A stretch of DNA of 41,249 bases from an uncultured Lachnospiraceae bacterium (GCA_947037115.1 CAMQTN010000021.1:1-41249), one strand, 5' to 3'; shown: positions 24,396 through 33,650, counted from the first letter of the stretch. Numbers and translations: made by a program. Notes: generated from the letters alone by a model not told the origin.

Positions 24396-24686
24396 CTATT
24401 TCTCGTCTTGTCTGACGCACAGGTATCGGATGACGTTATCCATGATGCGGATGCGGCTCTCAATCTCGCCGGGAGCTGTGCTCTCTGCTTCAAAGCGGAT
24501 AAAGTAATAAAAAGCCTCTTTCATCTTCTGCACTTCGTATGCGAGTCTCTTCTTACCCCAGTCGTCAACTTCTGTGATCTTTCCGCCGAATCTCTCCACT
24601 AAGGCTTTCACCTTCTCCAGAGTAGCGGCCCGCTCGTCATCTTCAATCTTAGCAGTGACAACAACGGCTAACTCATACTTATTCAT
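24396..24686 (-). CDS. rpsF: 30S ribosomal protein S6
   Basis: 96 residues: MNKYELAVVVTAKIEDDERAATLEKV, GKKRLAYEVQKMKEAFYYFIRFEA and NVIRYLCVRQDEK fit bS6. AAAAGGAGG precedes the ATG. First gene of rpsF-ssb-rpsR, with its own promoter and an 80-nt structured leader. Confidence 0.96.
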   Translation of the reverse strand: MNKYELAVVVTAKIEDDERAATLEKVKALVERFGGKITEVDDWGKKRLAYEVQKMKEAFYYFIRFEAESTAPGEIESRIRIMDNVIRYLCVRQDEK

Positions 24687-24699
24687 GCTTTTTCCCTCC

Positions 24700-24756
24700 T
24701 TTTGGTCTCTGGCCCCTTCGCAAAAAGGAGCAAGGATGTGTGGCTTTACGCCAAAA
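24700..24756 (-). promoter_or_regulatory. Structured rpsF leader, possible S6:S18 autoregulatory site
   Basis: On the minus strand TTTTGG (24756..24751) can pair with CCAAAA (24705..24700), which abuts the rpsF ribosome binding site; nested GCC/GGC and CCTT/AAGG pairs lie inside. Autoregulation of rpsF by S6:S18 is known in bacteria, but I do not see its CCG signature clearly. Confidence 0.35.
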
Positions 24757-24776
24757 TTAGTTTATCACGGATACTT

Positions 24777-24805
24777 ATAATACCATAATCCCCCGGAATG
24801 CGCAA
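24777..24805 (-). promoter_or_regulatory. Promoter of rpsF-ssb-rpsR
   Basis: TTGCGC (24805..24800), 17 bp, TATTAT (24782..24777). Confidence 0.65.
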
Positions 24806-24827
24806 GGCATTTTTAGACAAACGCTGA

Positions 24828-25034
24828 TTAAAGCGTTTCTCCCGCCGGATTTGGGCTGCGGCGCTCAACCCCACGGATATTCTTTTCAGCCTTCGGCCGG
24901 GCAATCATAATCTGATGTCCGCAGCCGGCACATTTCAGACGAAAGTCCGCACCGATACGAAGTACCTCCCACTCGGCGCTGCCGCAGGGGTGCTTCTTTT
25001 TCATTTTTAAAACGTCTCCGACCCGAATGTCCAA
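24828..25034 (-). CDS. DUF951 family protein
   Basis: 68 residues, M-D-I-R-V-G-D-V-L-K-M-K-K-K-H-P-C-G then EVLRIGADFRLKCAGCGHQIMI. This is the DUF951 signature: a small Firmicutes protein of unknown function with HPCG and CxxC that may bind zinc or nucleic acid. It starts at TTG 25034 with AGGAGG five bases upstream, a site that overlaps the stop codon of the sirtuin gene, so the two are coupled. In other Firmicutes it commonly precedes rpsF or ychF; here rpsF follows but with its own promoter. Confidence 0.85.
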   Translation of the reverse strand: MDIRVGDVLKMKKKHPCGSAEWEVLRIGADFRLKCAGCGHQIMIARPKAEKNIRGVERRSPNPAGETL

Positions 25035-25043
25035 ATCGTCCTC

Positions 25044-25760
25044 CTAATTCAGCTGTGAAAATATCTCCCCGATACTCCCCTGCACTACCAGATCCGCAAT
25101 GCCGTCCCTGGCTGTAGGCGTCTTGTTCACAAGCACCAGCCTGTTTCCATTATAGTAATCCAGAAGCCCCGCCGCAGGATACACAGCCAGGGATGTGCCT
25201 CCCACAATCAGCACATCGGCCTCACTGATCGCACGGATCGCCCCTGAGAGGGTATTCTGGTCCAGCCCCTCTTCATACAGGACAACGTCCGGCTTAACGG
25301 AACCGCCGCAGCTGCACTTAGGCACGCCCTCCGAATCTGCAATATGGTTTACGTCATAAAATTTGTGGCAGGATTCACAGAAATTCCGAAGCACCGATCC
25401 GTGAAGCTCATACACTTTCTCACTGCCCGCCGCCTGATGAAGGCCATCAATATTCTGGGTTACAACCGCCTTCAGTTTTCCTTCCTTTTCCCACTGTGCC
25501 AGTTTTAAGTGGGCCGCATTCGGCTTCGCGTCAAGGCAAAGCATTTTGTTGCGGTAAAATCGGTAAAATTCCTCCGTATTTCTCCTGTAAAAGGTATGGC
25601 TCAATATGGTCTCCGGCGGATAGTCGTACTGTTGATTATAGAGGCCGTCCACACTGCGAAAATCCGGAATGCCGCTCTCCGTGGAGACACCCGCTCCTCC
25701 GAAAAAAACAATGTTATCCGACTCGTCCACCCACTGTCTTAACTGTTCGATCTGATTCAT
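25044..25760 (-). CDS. cobB: NAD-dependent protein deacylase (sirtuin)
   Basis: 238 residues. NAD-binding FFGGAGVSTESGIPDFRS, TQNIDGLHQAAG with catalytic-histidine segment ELHGSVLRNFC, a four-cysteine zinc site (CESCHKF and CSCGG), and IVGGTSLAVYPAAG are all present. It removes acetyl or acyl groups from lysine using NAD. The start is set at ATG 25760 because AGGAGG is seven bases upstream; ATG 25766 would touch that site. It follows leuA by 86 bp on the same strand and overlaps signals with the DUF951 gene. Confidence 0.93.
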   Translation of the reverse strand: MNQIEQLRQWVDESDNIVFFGGAGVSTESGIPDFRSVDGLYNQQYDYPPETILSHTFYRRNTEEFYRFYRNKMLCLDAKPNAAHLKLAQWEKEGKLKAVVTQNIDGLHQAAGSEKVYELHGSVLRNFCESCHKFYDVNHIADSEGVPKCSCGGSVKPDVVLYEEGLDQNTLSGAIRAISEADVLIVGGTSLAVYPAAGLLDYYNGNRLVLVNKTPTARDGIADLVVQGSIGEIFSQLN

Positions 25761-25846
25761 AGCCATACCTCCTTTTTCTACTTTTAAGTTCACACGTTTT
25801 CCCAAGTGGGACAGTTTCTGGCACCGCATCCTGTGGCGCGGCGTCT

Positions 25847-27532
25847 TCAGAACTTCTTCTCACCCAGACCCAGACGATTCACCGCCGAGAATATCGCCCG
25901 CACGGACGCCCTGGTAATGTTGGAGCTGACGCCCACCCCGTAGGTCACTCTGCCGTCATCCGCATCCAGGAGGTGGATATAAGCCGCCGCCTGGGAATTG
26001 GAACCGCTCTGGAGAGCATGCTCCTCATAGTCCAAAATCTTCATGCTGACGTTCAGTTCTTCCTGAAGGCCGCGCTTCACCGCGTCGATAGGGCCGTTTC
26101 CGACCGCCTCGAATCTCTTTTCTACGCCGTCATCGGTGTAAACCACCGTCACCTTCGTGTCAAACTCGGACTCTGTCTCCTCACTCAGATCATCCACCCG
26201 AAGCCTGCGGAAATGAATCGGCTCCTTCTTCATCAGATACTCCTGCCGGAAGCTCTCCATAATCTGATCCGGGCTTACCTCTCCCTGCTTCTCTGAAATT
26301 GTCTGGATCACATTCGCAAACTCCCTGTGCATCCCTTTCGGCAGCTTAAACCCAAAGTAGGTGTCCATGACAAAGGCAACACCGCCCTTTCCGGACTGCG
26401 AGTTGATGCGCACAATGGGCTCGTATTCCCTGCCGATATCCGCAGGGTCGATCGGAAGATAGGGCACTTCCCAGTATTCGCCGCCCCGCTCCTTCATGGC
26501 CTTTACGCCCTTGTTGATGGCGTCCTGGTGCGAGCCGGAGAATGCGGTGAACACCAGCTTACCGGCATAGGGATGTCTGGGATGCACCGGAATCTTACAG
26601 CATCTCTCATAAATTTCAATGCTCTCGTTCACGTGCTCAATAGCGAGTCCCGGGTCAATACCCTGCGAGAACATGTTGTAGGCAATATTTAAAATATCTA
26701 CGTTCCCGGTTCTCTCTCCATTGCCAAAAAGCGTTCCTTCCACGCGGTCCGCACCCGCAAGCAGTGAAAGCTCCGCACTGGCCACACCGGTTCCCCTGTC
26801 GTTGTGGGGATGGACACTCAGGATAATGGCCTCCCTGTTCTCAAGATGTTTATTCATCCACTCGATTCTGTCCGCAAAGACATTGGGCGTCGTCATCTCC
26901 ACTGTAGAGGGGAGGTTGATAATCATGGGATTCTCCTTCGTTGGCCCCCATTCCCTCTGCACAGCGTTACAGATTTCCAGCGCAAAATCCAGTTCTGTGC
27001 CGGTAAAGCTCTCAGGGGAATACTCCAGAATAATCTTACCCGGGAAGTTCGCTGCGTGGCGCTTCACCATCTTTGTCCCTTCTACGGCAATGTTGATGAT
27101 CTCCTCGCGGTCCATGTTAAAGACCACATCCCTCTGTAAGGTGGAAGTGGAGTTGTAAATATGAACGATGGCCTGTTTGCAGCCTTCAATCGATTCGAAA
27201 GTTCTCTCCAGAAGTTCCTCGCGGCACTGTGTCAGCACCTGCACCACCACATCATCGGGAATCATCTTTCTGTCCACAAGCTGACGCAGAAAATCATACT
27301 CAATCTGGCTGGCCGCCGGAAAACCGATCTCGATCTCCTTAAAGCCAAGTTTAATTAAATAGTTAAAAAATTCTATTTTTTCAGATACGACCATCGGATC
27401 AATCAGGGCCTGATTGCCGTCACGCAGATCCACACTGCACCAGACCGGCGCTTTCTCAATCTCTTTATTAACCCATTCCCTCTCAGGGAAATCCACCACC
27501 GGATTCCTGCGATACCTCTTATAATTTAACAT
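25847..27532 (-). CDS. leuA: 2-isopropylmalate synthase
   Basis: 561 residues: catalytic HMGL-like domain with VDLRDGNQALIDP, EIEIGFPAAS, SVHPHNDRGTGVA, and a C-terminal regulatory LeuA dimer domain (SGSNSQAAAYIHLL, ITRASVRAIFSAVNRL). It condenses acetyl-CoA with 2-oxoisovalerate, the first step of leucine synthesis, and leucine feedback at the C-terminal domain is expected. It is of the longer LeuA type that lacks neighbouring leuBCD here. GGAGG precedes the ATG. No leucine attenuator or T-box was seen in its 70-bp leader. Confidence 0.94.
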   Translation of the reverse strand: MLNYKRYRRNPVVDFPEREWVNKEIEKAPVWCSVDLRDGNQALIDPMVVSEKIEFFNYLIKLGFKEIEIGFPAASQIEYDFLRQLVDRKMIPDDVVVQVLTQCREELLERTFESIEGCKQAIVHIYNSTSTLQRDVVFNMDREEIINIAVEGTKMVKRHAANFPGKIILEYSPESFTGTELDFALEICNAVQREWGPTKENPMIINLPSTVEMTTPNVFADRIEWMNKHLENREAIILSVHPHNDRGTGVASAELSLLAGADRVEGTLFGNGERTGNVDILNIAYNMFSQGIDPGLAIEHVNESIEIYERCCKIPVHPRHPYAGKLVFTAFSGSHQDAINKGVKAMKERGGEYWEVPYLPIDPADIGREYEPIVRINSQSGKGGVAFVMDTYFGFKLPKGMHREFANVIQTISEKQGEVSPDQIMESFRQEYLMKKEPIHFRRLRVDDLSEETESEFDTKVTVVYTDDGVEKRFEAVGNGPIDAVKRGLQEELNVSMKILDYEEHALQSGSNSQAAAYIHLLDADDGRVTYGVGVSSNITRASVRAIFSAVNRLGLGEKKF

Positions 27533-27600
27533 GACTTACTCCTCCTTTTAACTTTATAATCGAGCAGGGAAGATGTATACTTCCTTTCCGCGTCCGTGTA

Positions 27601-27634
27601 CACAAACAAAGACCCCGCTGCATACAGCGGGGTC
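27601..27634 (-). terminator. Terminator of ptsH
   Basis: GACCCCGCTG (27611-27620), loop CATA, CAGCGGGGTC (27625-27634): perfect 10-bp stem. On the minus strand it is followed by TTTGTTTG. Confidence 0.9.
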
Positions 27635-27645
27635 CATCTGTGACG

Positions 27646-27909
27646 TTATTCTCCAAGACCGCTCTCAATCGCACTGACCAGTGCTTTCAGGGCTTCCTCC
27701 TCATCTTCACCATCACACACAAACTCAATCTCGTCGCCACACTTGACACATGCCCCAAGCACGCTCAGGACACTCTTGGCATTCGCTGTATTTTCACGAA
27801 ATGTAAAGGTTATCAGAGATTTAAACTGCATCGCTTCCTTACATAGGATGCCTGCCGGTCTTAGATGTAGCCCTGTCGGGTTTTTGATGACTACCTTTTG
27901 ACTTACCAT
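27646..27909 (-). CDS. ptsH: HPr family phosphocarrier protein
   Basis: 87 residues. NPTGLHLRPA places the EI-phosphorylated histidine at position 15, and the NAKSVLSVL segment places serine 46, the HPrK regulatory site, so this is a true HPr capable of both sugar transport and catabolite control. Four cysteines are unusual for HPr. No EI, HPrK or sugar permease genes are adjacent. It is monocistronic with its own promoter and a strong terminator. A Crh-like regulator is excluded by His15. Confidence 0.9.
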   Translation of the reverse strand: MVSQKVVIKNPTGLHLRPAGILCKEAMQFKSLITFTFRENTANAKSVLSVLGACVKCGDEIEFVCDGEDEEEALKALVSAIESGLGE

Positions 27910-27940
27910 AACCTCTTCCTCTTTCCTGGATAATATAAAA

Positions 27941-27969
27941 AGTATATCATTTTTTGGTCTGTATCACAA
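27941..27969 (-). promoter_or_regulatory. Promoter of ptsH
   Basis: TTGTGA (27969..27964), 17 bp, TATACT (27946..27941) with an extended -10 TG. Leader about 25 nt. Confidence 0.75.
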
Positions 27970-28009
27970 GTCCTAAAACACAAGATTCCGAATGTATTCG
28001 TCTCTTCCC

Positions 28010-29098
28010 TTACAACAGCCTCCGCACCCCTGGTATCCACTTTAGCATCTGTGACAGTACAGCTCCGAGCAGCACTACCGCCGTCACCCAGACAACACAG
28101 GCCGGAAAAATACCAACGACCGGTTTCAGATACTCAAAGATACCGATCAATTCCCTACGCAGGATATCCTCCAAAAGCATGATACCGAAAACCGTACCGC
28201 CTGCTGCCGCCGCAAAGCGTCTGACCCGGTCAGGCAGTTTATATTTACCACATAAAAATTTAGCTGCAACATAAACCGCGCAGGCCGGAAGCACAATCAG
28301 GCTGTTATGAAAGACCTCCGCAGTCTTATCTCCCGTTGCCTGCATACGGTCCGTAGTAAGAACACCGCATATCACAATGGCCATGACTCCCGCCGCCGTC
28401 AGGAGCAGGACGTTTTTCCCCGTATATCGCTGTTTGTCTATCACATGTTCCAGTGCATATCCCATAAGCGGATAAAATACACCCGCCGTTGTGACAAACA
28501 CAATATCAAAATCCTTCTGCAGCACATACTCTCCATCCCACAGAAGATATTCCAGAATCGGAAGCGCCCCCACAATCACAAACTGCCATACCGCAAGATA
28601 TCCGTAGTCTGCCTCCCGCATCATGCAGGCCATTTTCCGTAACAGCGGCAGCATCACCAGAAAAGCCAGATACGCATACAGATACCAGTAAGCCGCCGCC
28701 TGTTCCTCAGCGTAAATCCCTCTGAAAAAATCTATAGGGCAAAACCCGGCAGCGACAGCATGTAAAGCGGCTCCCACATTTCCGGCTCCCATTGTAAGTT
28801 TATAGCAGTATTCCACAAAAGAGAAAAGAACCAGGATGACCAGCATCCGCACAATTCTTTTTGCGTACAGCTCCCGATAGCTTTCCTCCCGTCCAAGAAG
28901 CAGCGCACCTGAAATCATAAAAAAGACCGGGACGGCTATCTTGCACAGAACAGATAAAAACACAAGCGGATAATAATAGCGGTAGCTTCTCCCGACGGCT
29001 GAATATAACATATATCCCGACGTCCATGTATGATTAAAAACCACAAACCATATCGCTATCACCCGCAATATCTCAATGTGAACCAGCTCACGTTTCAT
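28010..29098 (-). CDS. Membrane acyltransferase, acyltransferase-3 (OafA/WecH) family
   Basis: 362 residues with about ten hydrophobic segments. The start HIEILRVIAIWFVVFNHTWTSG carries the family's conserved R and the catalytic-type H. FFMISGALLLGR and the KRIVRMLVIL stretch are also typical. These proteins transfer acetyl or other acyl groups to envelope polysaccharides or peptidoglycan. ATG 29098 overlaps the glmM stop (ATGA), so it is translationally coupled to GlmM, the enzyme making the amino-sugar precursor. That suggests modification of an amino-sugar polymer, which is inference. Confidence 0.82.
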   Translation of the reverse strand: MKRELVHIEILRVIAIWFVVFNHTWTSGYMLYSAVGRSYRYYYPLVFLSVLCKIAVPVFFMISGALLLGREESYRELYAKRIVRMLVILVLFSFVEYCYKLTMGAGNVGAALHAVAAGFCPIDFFRGIYAEEQAAAYWYLYAYLAFLVMLPLLRKMACMMREADYGYLAVWQFVIVGALPILEYLLWDGEYVLQKDFDIVFVTTAGVFYPLMGYALEHVIDKQRYTGKNVLLLTAAGVMAIVICGVLTTDRMQATGDKTAEVFHNSLIVLPACAVYVAAKFLCGKYKLPDRVRRFAAAAGGTVFGIMLLEDILRRELIGIFEYLKPVVGIFPACVVWVTAVVLLGAVLSQMLKWIPGVRRLL

Positions 29099-30444
29099 AG
29101 CATAATATTTTGAATCAACTCGGCAAGCTTCTTTGCCTCTTCATTGATAACCTTCTGGTCTTTTCCCTCAATCATGACTCTGACCAGCGGTTCTGTGCCG
29201 GAAGGACGAATCAGAACACGGCCTTCCCCCGCAAACTTCTTTTCAAGAGCGGCAATGGCATCCGCAATCTCAGGATAATCCATAAATTTCTCTTTTTTAT
29301 GGTTAGGTACTTTGGCTCCCACCAGCGCCTGCGGCATCACTTCCATGATAGAGGCAAGCTCCGAGAGAGGTTTTTTCGTCTCCACCAGCACCTGTAGAAG
29401 ATGAAGCGCGCTGAGAAGGCCGTCTCCCGTGGTATTTTCATCCAAAAAGATCACATGGCCCGACTGCTCGCCGCCAAGGCTCGCCCCGATCTCCCGCATG
29501 CGTTCCAGCACATACCGGTCGCCTACTTTGGTCTGCTCTATCTTGATTCCATTCTTCTCGCCCATGAGAAAGAAGCCCAGATTACTCATAACCGTAGCTA
29601 CGATGGTGTTCTTATTCAGTTTTCCCTTCGCCTTCATGTGATTGCCAACGATGGCCATGATCTGATCGCCGTCCACAATGTTGCCCAGCTCATCCACTGC
29701 CAGCAGCCTGTCGGCGTCTCCGTCAAAAGCAAGCCCCAGCTGCGCTTTCTCGTAAACCACCCTCGCCTGCAGCTCTTCCATATGCGTAGAACCGCAGTTC
29801 GCGTTAATATTCGTGCCATCAGGATTGTTGTGGATAGCGGCCACTTCCGCACCCAGCTCCTTCATGGTTTCCACTGAAGTATAGAAGGACGCACCCTCCG
29901 CACAGTCCAAAACAATTTTCATTCCCCGCAGATCCACATTCACTGCCTTCATGGCGTGATTGATATATTCCTCTCTGGCATCCGTGCGGTATTTGATTTT
30001 GCCGACGCTTGCGCCTGTGGGGAATTTGACCCCCCTCATATCGCTCCTGATCAGCTCCTCGATCTCATCCTCAAGAGAATCCGGAAGTTTATAGCCATTT
30101 CCGTCGAAGAACTTGATGCCGTTAAATTCTACGGTATTGTGGGAAGCGGAAATCACAACGCCCGCATCCACCTTATATTTCCTGGTAAGATAAGCCACCG
30201 CCGGTGTGGGAACCACTCCGACATACACCGCGTTTGCTCCAACGGAACACACACCTGCCATCAGGGCGTTTGCCAGCATGTCACCCGATATTCTCGTATC
30301 GCACCCGACCATAATCGTCGGCTTGTGTTCGTTTTCTCTGGTCAGGACATAAGCCCCTGCCTGCCCCAGCTGCATCGCAAGAAGGGGCGACAACTCCTCG
30401 TTCGCCACACCACGGACTCCGTCCGTACCAAATAATCTGCTCAT
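29095..30444 (-). CDS. glmM: Phosphoglucosamine mutase
   Basis: 449 residues. MSRLFGTDGVRGVANEEL, catalytic serine loop GVVISASHNTVEFNGIKFF, metal loop AFDGDADRLLAVDE, GGEQSGHVIF and RPSGTEPLVRVMIEG. It converts glucosamine-6-P to glucosamine-1-P for UDP-GlcNAc. The start ATG 30444 has GGAGGTGT upstream. It follows cdaR by 15 bp, giving the conserved cdaA-cdaR-glmM operon; in other Firmicutes GlmM binds and inhibits CdaA. Confidence 0.96.
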   Translation of the reverse strand: MSRLFGTDGVRGVANEELSPLLAMQLGQAGAYVLTRENEHKPTIMVGCDTRISGDMLANALMAGVCSVGANAVYVGVVPTPAVAYLTRKYKVDAGVVISASHNTVEFNGIKFFDGNGYKLPDSLEDEIEELIRSDMRGVKFPTGASVGKIKYRTDAREEYINHAMKAVNVDLRGMKIVLDCAEGASFYTSVETMKELGAEVAAIHNNPDGTNINANCGSTHMEELQARVVYEKAQLGLAFDGDADRLLAVDELGNIVDGDQIMAIVGNHMKAKGKLNKNTIVATVMSNLGFFLMGEKNGIKIEQTKVGDRYVLERMREIGASLGGEQSGHVIFLDENTTGDGLLSALHLLQVLVETKKPLSELASIMEVMPQALVGAKVPNHKKEKFMDYPEIADAIAALEKKFAGEGRVLIRPSGTEPLVRVMIEGKDQKVINEEAKKLAELIQNIML

Positions 30445-30459
30445 ATACACCTCCAACAT

Positions 30460-31740
30460 TTATTGTTCCCCGATGATGTGCACTCTCACCTCGGTGATTC
30501 CGCTTTGTTTCAGACTCTCATTCGCCACAGTGGCATTCACAGGAACCCAATAACTGCCCTCTGTGAGCTCTGTCATCTCCTCCTGCGCCATCCACGCGCC
30601 CAGATCCACGACGGCTGTGACGTCCTCTGCCGTAACCTCATTTAAGGCTCCCTGAAGCCCTGTCAGCGTGATACTGCACTCGTTCGCCGGCTCCGTAATG
30701 ACAGCCTGATAGCCCTCGGGAAGTCCCTCAAATAGAATCCGGCCTACAGGGATCCTCACGGCCCGTTCCCGCTCAGCCTCTATTTTTGCGGTGACGTTGA
30801 TCCTGCCCACAAAGTTATTTTCTGCCAAAGCCACGCCGTCGGGCAGATATTCATTGAGGTCTACAAGCACCGTCACATCCTCCGAAGCGTCTGTCACATC
30901 CAGAACGCCGGAGGGAATCTCAATCGCCTCCACGTGCTCCAGCGTCTGCGATCTTGCCGCTACCGTAACCGTACCTTTGCTGAAAGTAACCTCTCCCGTG
31001 TACTGATAGCCGGCTTCAGGCGTTCCTGTAACCTCGCATACAACAGGTAAGGACTTAAGCTCCAGAATTTCCACGGTGACCCTTACCTTGGAGATGCTCT
31101 TTTCGATGTTCGCCGCTGTGATTTCTTCCCCTTCTTCGTCATAAAGGCGGATCACAGAATCCGCGTCAATATTATTTGTAAAACCGGAAATATCAACCTC
31201 AGCCTGCGCTTTTGCCACCTGTGAAACAACGGACTGCGGACCGGAAATCTGGATCAGGTTCTGATCCGTCGCGGTATCGCCCACCATATAGCCCTCGCGC
31301 ACCTCTCCTGTGGTCGCAGGCCGGATCTGCAGGGATCTGGTCTTTTTCTCCTCAATACTCAGCCGCACACTGTCGATATTTCCCCGTATGCTGTCCAGCT
31401 TATCGCTGTACTTGTTCGTGGACAATTTGATGGGCACCGTATCCACACTGGTCAGGTCGTTGATATCCGCCACCGCCGAAATGTTGCTCTTATCCAGAGC
31501 ATCGATAATAGAACGGGGCGCCGATACCGTAACCACATCAATCGTGTCCGTACCGTCCAGCACCTCATATACCTGCCCCCTGTCCGTGATCAGGTTTGCA
31601 TTTCTGATTATGACGGGCACATCTGTCACGCGGTAGGACACAATAGGATCGTTTATGTTGGTGACCACCAGCCATAACAATGCCGCGCTGAGAAAGGATG
31701 CAATTTTCAAGCCCCAATTTCGGGTAAGCCTACTCTTCAT
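30460..31740 (-). CDS. cdaR: CdaR, YbbR-domain regulator of diadenylate cyclase
   Basis: 426 residues. One N-terminal membrane helix (NWGLKIASFLSAALLWLVVTNI) anchors a long extracellular chain of about four YbbR repeats, beta-rich and each near 85 residues, with recurrent VPV(I/V) strand motifs. It binds CdaA and modulates c-di-AMP synthesis from outside the membrane. The start ATG 31740 lies inside the end of cdaA (11-nt overlap), so the two are coupled. An upstream TTG 31761 is possible. Confidence 0.9.
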   Translation of the reverse strand: MKSRLTRNWGLKIASFLSAALLWLVVTNINDPIVSYRVTDVPVIIRNANLITDRGQVYEVLDGTDTIDVVTVSAPRSIIDALDKSNISAVADINDLTSVDTVPIKLSTNKYSDKLDSIRGNIDSVRLSIEEKKTRSLQIRPATTGEVREGYMVGDTATDQNLIQISGPQSVVSQVAKAQAEVDISGFTNNIDADSVIRLYDEEGEEITAANIEKSISKVRVTVEILELKSLPVVCEVTGTPEAGYQYTGEVTFSKGTVTVAARSQTLEHVEAIEIPSGVLDVTDASEDVTVLVDLNEYLPDGVALAENNFVGRINVTAKIEAERERAVRIPVGRILFEGLPEGYQAVITEPANECSITLTGLQGALNEVTAEDVTAVVDLGAWMAQEEMTELTEGSYWVPVNATVANESLKQSGITEVRVHIIGEQ

Positions 31741-32611
31741 CCCTGCCGCCTGCCTTTCCAATGCTCTTTCCCTTCCAAAGTTTGCGTTTTTTCTCCTCTG
31801 TCGGCTTATCCTGAATCTCCAGAAGCCGTTCTTTCAACCGTGCCGCATCCAGATTCCTCTCAAGTGCACCGCCGTAAGCCACACTGATCTTACCTGTCTC
31901 CTCTGAGACGATAACTGTCAGGGAATCCGTCACTTCCGAGATACCTACACCCGCTCTGTGTCTTGTTCCCAGATCTTTGCTGAGCGCCATATTATCTGAC
32001 AATGGCAGGTAGCAGGTTGCGGACACCACTCTGTTTCCCCTGACAATAACCGCGCCATCGTGCAGAGGCGTATTATGCTCAAAAATATTGATGAGAAGCT
32101 GACTGGAAATAATGCCGTCCACATCTATTCCCGTTCTCTCGTATTCCCGCAGGGACTGCTCGTATTCAATCACGATGAGCGCTCCTGTTTTCACTTTTCC
32201 CATCTCCACGGAAGCCTTGACAATTTCATTGATCGTCCGATCCGAAAAGCGTCCGTCCTCCCGCTTATTCGCGTCGAGAATGGAGGCAAAGAAATTCTTG
32301 CGTCCCAGCTCTTCCAGTGCGGCGCGCAGTTCCGGCTGCAGGACCACTACAAAAGCGGTGGCCGCAATGCTGATGATATTCGGTACAATCCAAAGAATCG
32401 TATTCATCTTACAAAGAGCCGCAATTACAATAAATACCAAAATCATAATGACGCCCTTTAAAAGCGCCCAGGCCCTTGTATTTTTAATCCACACCAGAAT
32501 GTGATAAGCCACAAAAGTCATAATGACAATCTCCGCCACATCATTCCAGTGCATAGAAGGCATGTGCAGTCTTGCGAGATAAACTCCAATCAGGCTATTC
32601 AGTTGTTCCAT
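31730..32611 (-). CDS. cdaA: Diadenylate cyclase CdaA
   Basis: 293 residues. Three membrane helices in the first about 100 residues, then the DAC domain with its two signature motifs, LHDGAVIVRG (DGA) and GTRHRAGVG (RHR), and a lysine-rich tail. It joins two ATP into c-di-AMP, which controls potassium and turgor. It heads cdaA-cdaR-glmM. AGGTGA precedes the ATG. The membrane protein gene upstream ends 49 bp away, so the operon may begin further left in transcription order. Confidence 0.96.
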   Translation of the reverse strand: MEQLNSLIGVYLARLHMPSMHWNDVAEIVIMTFVAYHILVWIKNTRAWALLKGVIMILVFIVIAALCKMNTILWIVPNIISIAATAFVVVLQPELRAALEELGRKNFFASILDANKREDGRFSDRTINEIVKASVEMGKVKTGALIVIEYEQSLREYERTGIDVDGIISSQLLINIFEHNTPLHDGAVIVRGNRVVSATCYLPLSDNMALSKDLGTRHRAGVGISEVTDSLTVIVSEETGKISVAYGGALERNLDAARLKERLLEIQDKPTEEKKRKLWKGKSIGKAGGRDEE

Positions 32612-32660
32612 CTCCCATCACCTACCTTCTGCTGAACTTTATAAGCACTTCCCACACACT

Positions 32661-33626
32661 TTAACGATGGGACGGTCTCGTATTTCTCGCCCCACCGCTT
32701 CTCGCAGAATTAATCTGCTTCACTTTCTTATCCGGCCTCGCCACTGTGACCTTCGGCACTGCCTTCACATAATAATAGTATTCATCATCCTCAAACTGTA
32801 CTTTTTCCGTTCGACTGTAATCTACATAAAATACGAAAAACTGCAATATCAGAGTGATCAGGAAAGCTATAATGGTTCCCAGAATCACACCAATAAGCGG
32901 CTGGTTAATATCAAAAATCAGGTCTCCCACCAAAAGCACCATAATGTTTACCACGGAACCCGCCGTCATGGCGATCGTCCATGCATAATCCACGCTCATG
33001 CGCCGCAGAAGGTACACGATAATCACCGTGATCGCAAAGGCTGCAATGGTAACCACCATCTCACGGTTTTTAAGAAGCCCGTCGATGATAAACCGAAATT
33101 TGGCCGCAGTCTCCTCGTCCGCCATAGCCGCAATCACCGTCGCATTCTGTGTTACATAATGGATCATGTAATAAACAATCACGCCGCAGGCAACGGAAAC
33201 AGCCGAAGCCGGTGTCCCGATCAGCCCCATGGATAATGGAATCACATAGGGAATCCGCAGAAGGAAACAGATTGGCAAAAGCACCACTACCAGCGTATCC
33301 TTCGGGGCGAAACGCAGATACAGCAAAAAGAGGAGCAAAAAACCTGCGCCGATCACCGCCGCACATTCCAGACTGAAAGTGTAAAGGTGCAGCAGCGTAA
33401 AAACCGCTCCCATCAGAACAATAAAATTCATCGGCATGAAAGAGCACATCAACGCCACAATCAGCACCACCGTTGTCCTGTTGATCGTTTCCATATATCC
33501 CAGCCTGGAATTGATCAGTAAAAGTGTGACAAGCGCCAGAAGAAACTTCAAAAGCGGTGTGATATACACCTCATATTTACTGTATATCGTCAAAAGTATC
33601 TGTTTTGCAACCAGTAAAGTAGTCAT
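32661..33626 (-). CDS. Unknown polytopic membrane protein upstream of cdaA
   Basis: 321 residues with about ten hydrophobic segments from residue 1 to about 270 and a basic, low-complexity cytoplasmic tail ending GGARNTRPSHR. Not a family I recognise; there is no ATP-binding or channel motif. It lies 49 bp before cdaA and 24 bp after another membrane protein, both on the same strand, so a function in envelope or c-di-AMP signalling is possible but unproven. The tail may contact nucleic acid or lipid head groups. AAAAGGA precedes the ATG. Confidence 0.7.
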   Translation of the reverse strand: MTTLLVAKQILLTIYSKYEVYITPLLKFLLALVTLLLINSRLGYMETINRTTVVLIVALMCSFMPMNFIVLMGAVFTLLHLYTFSLECAAVIGAGFLLLFLLYLRFAPKDTLVVVLLPICFLLRIPYVIPLSMGLIGTPASAVSVACGVIVYYMIHYVTQNATVIAAMADEETAAKFRFIIDGLLKNREMVVTIAAFAITVIIVYLLRRMSVDYAWTIAMTAGSVVNIMVLLVGDLIFDINQPLIGVILGTIIAFLITLILQFFVFYVDYSRTEKVQFEDDEYYYYVKAVPKVTVARPDKKVKQINSARSGGARNTRPSHR

Positions 33627-33650
33627 TGTATATTAATCCTTTTATCCGTT

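Noticed and set aside
27533..27600. Leucine attenuator or T-box before leuA
   Set aside because: The leader is about 70 bp with no leucine-codon peptide, no specifier loop and no T-box sequence.
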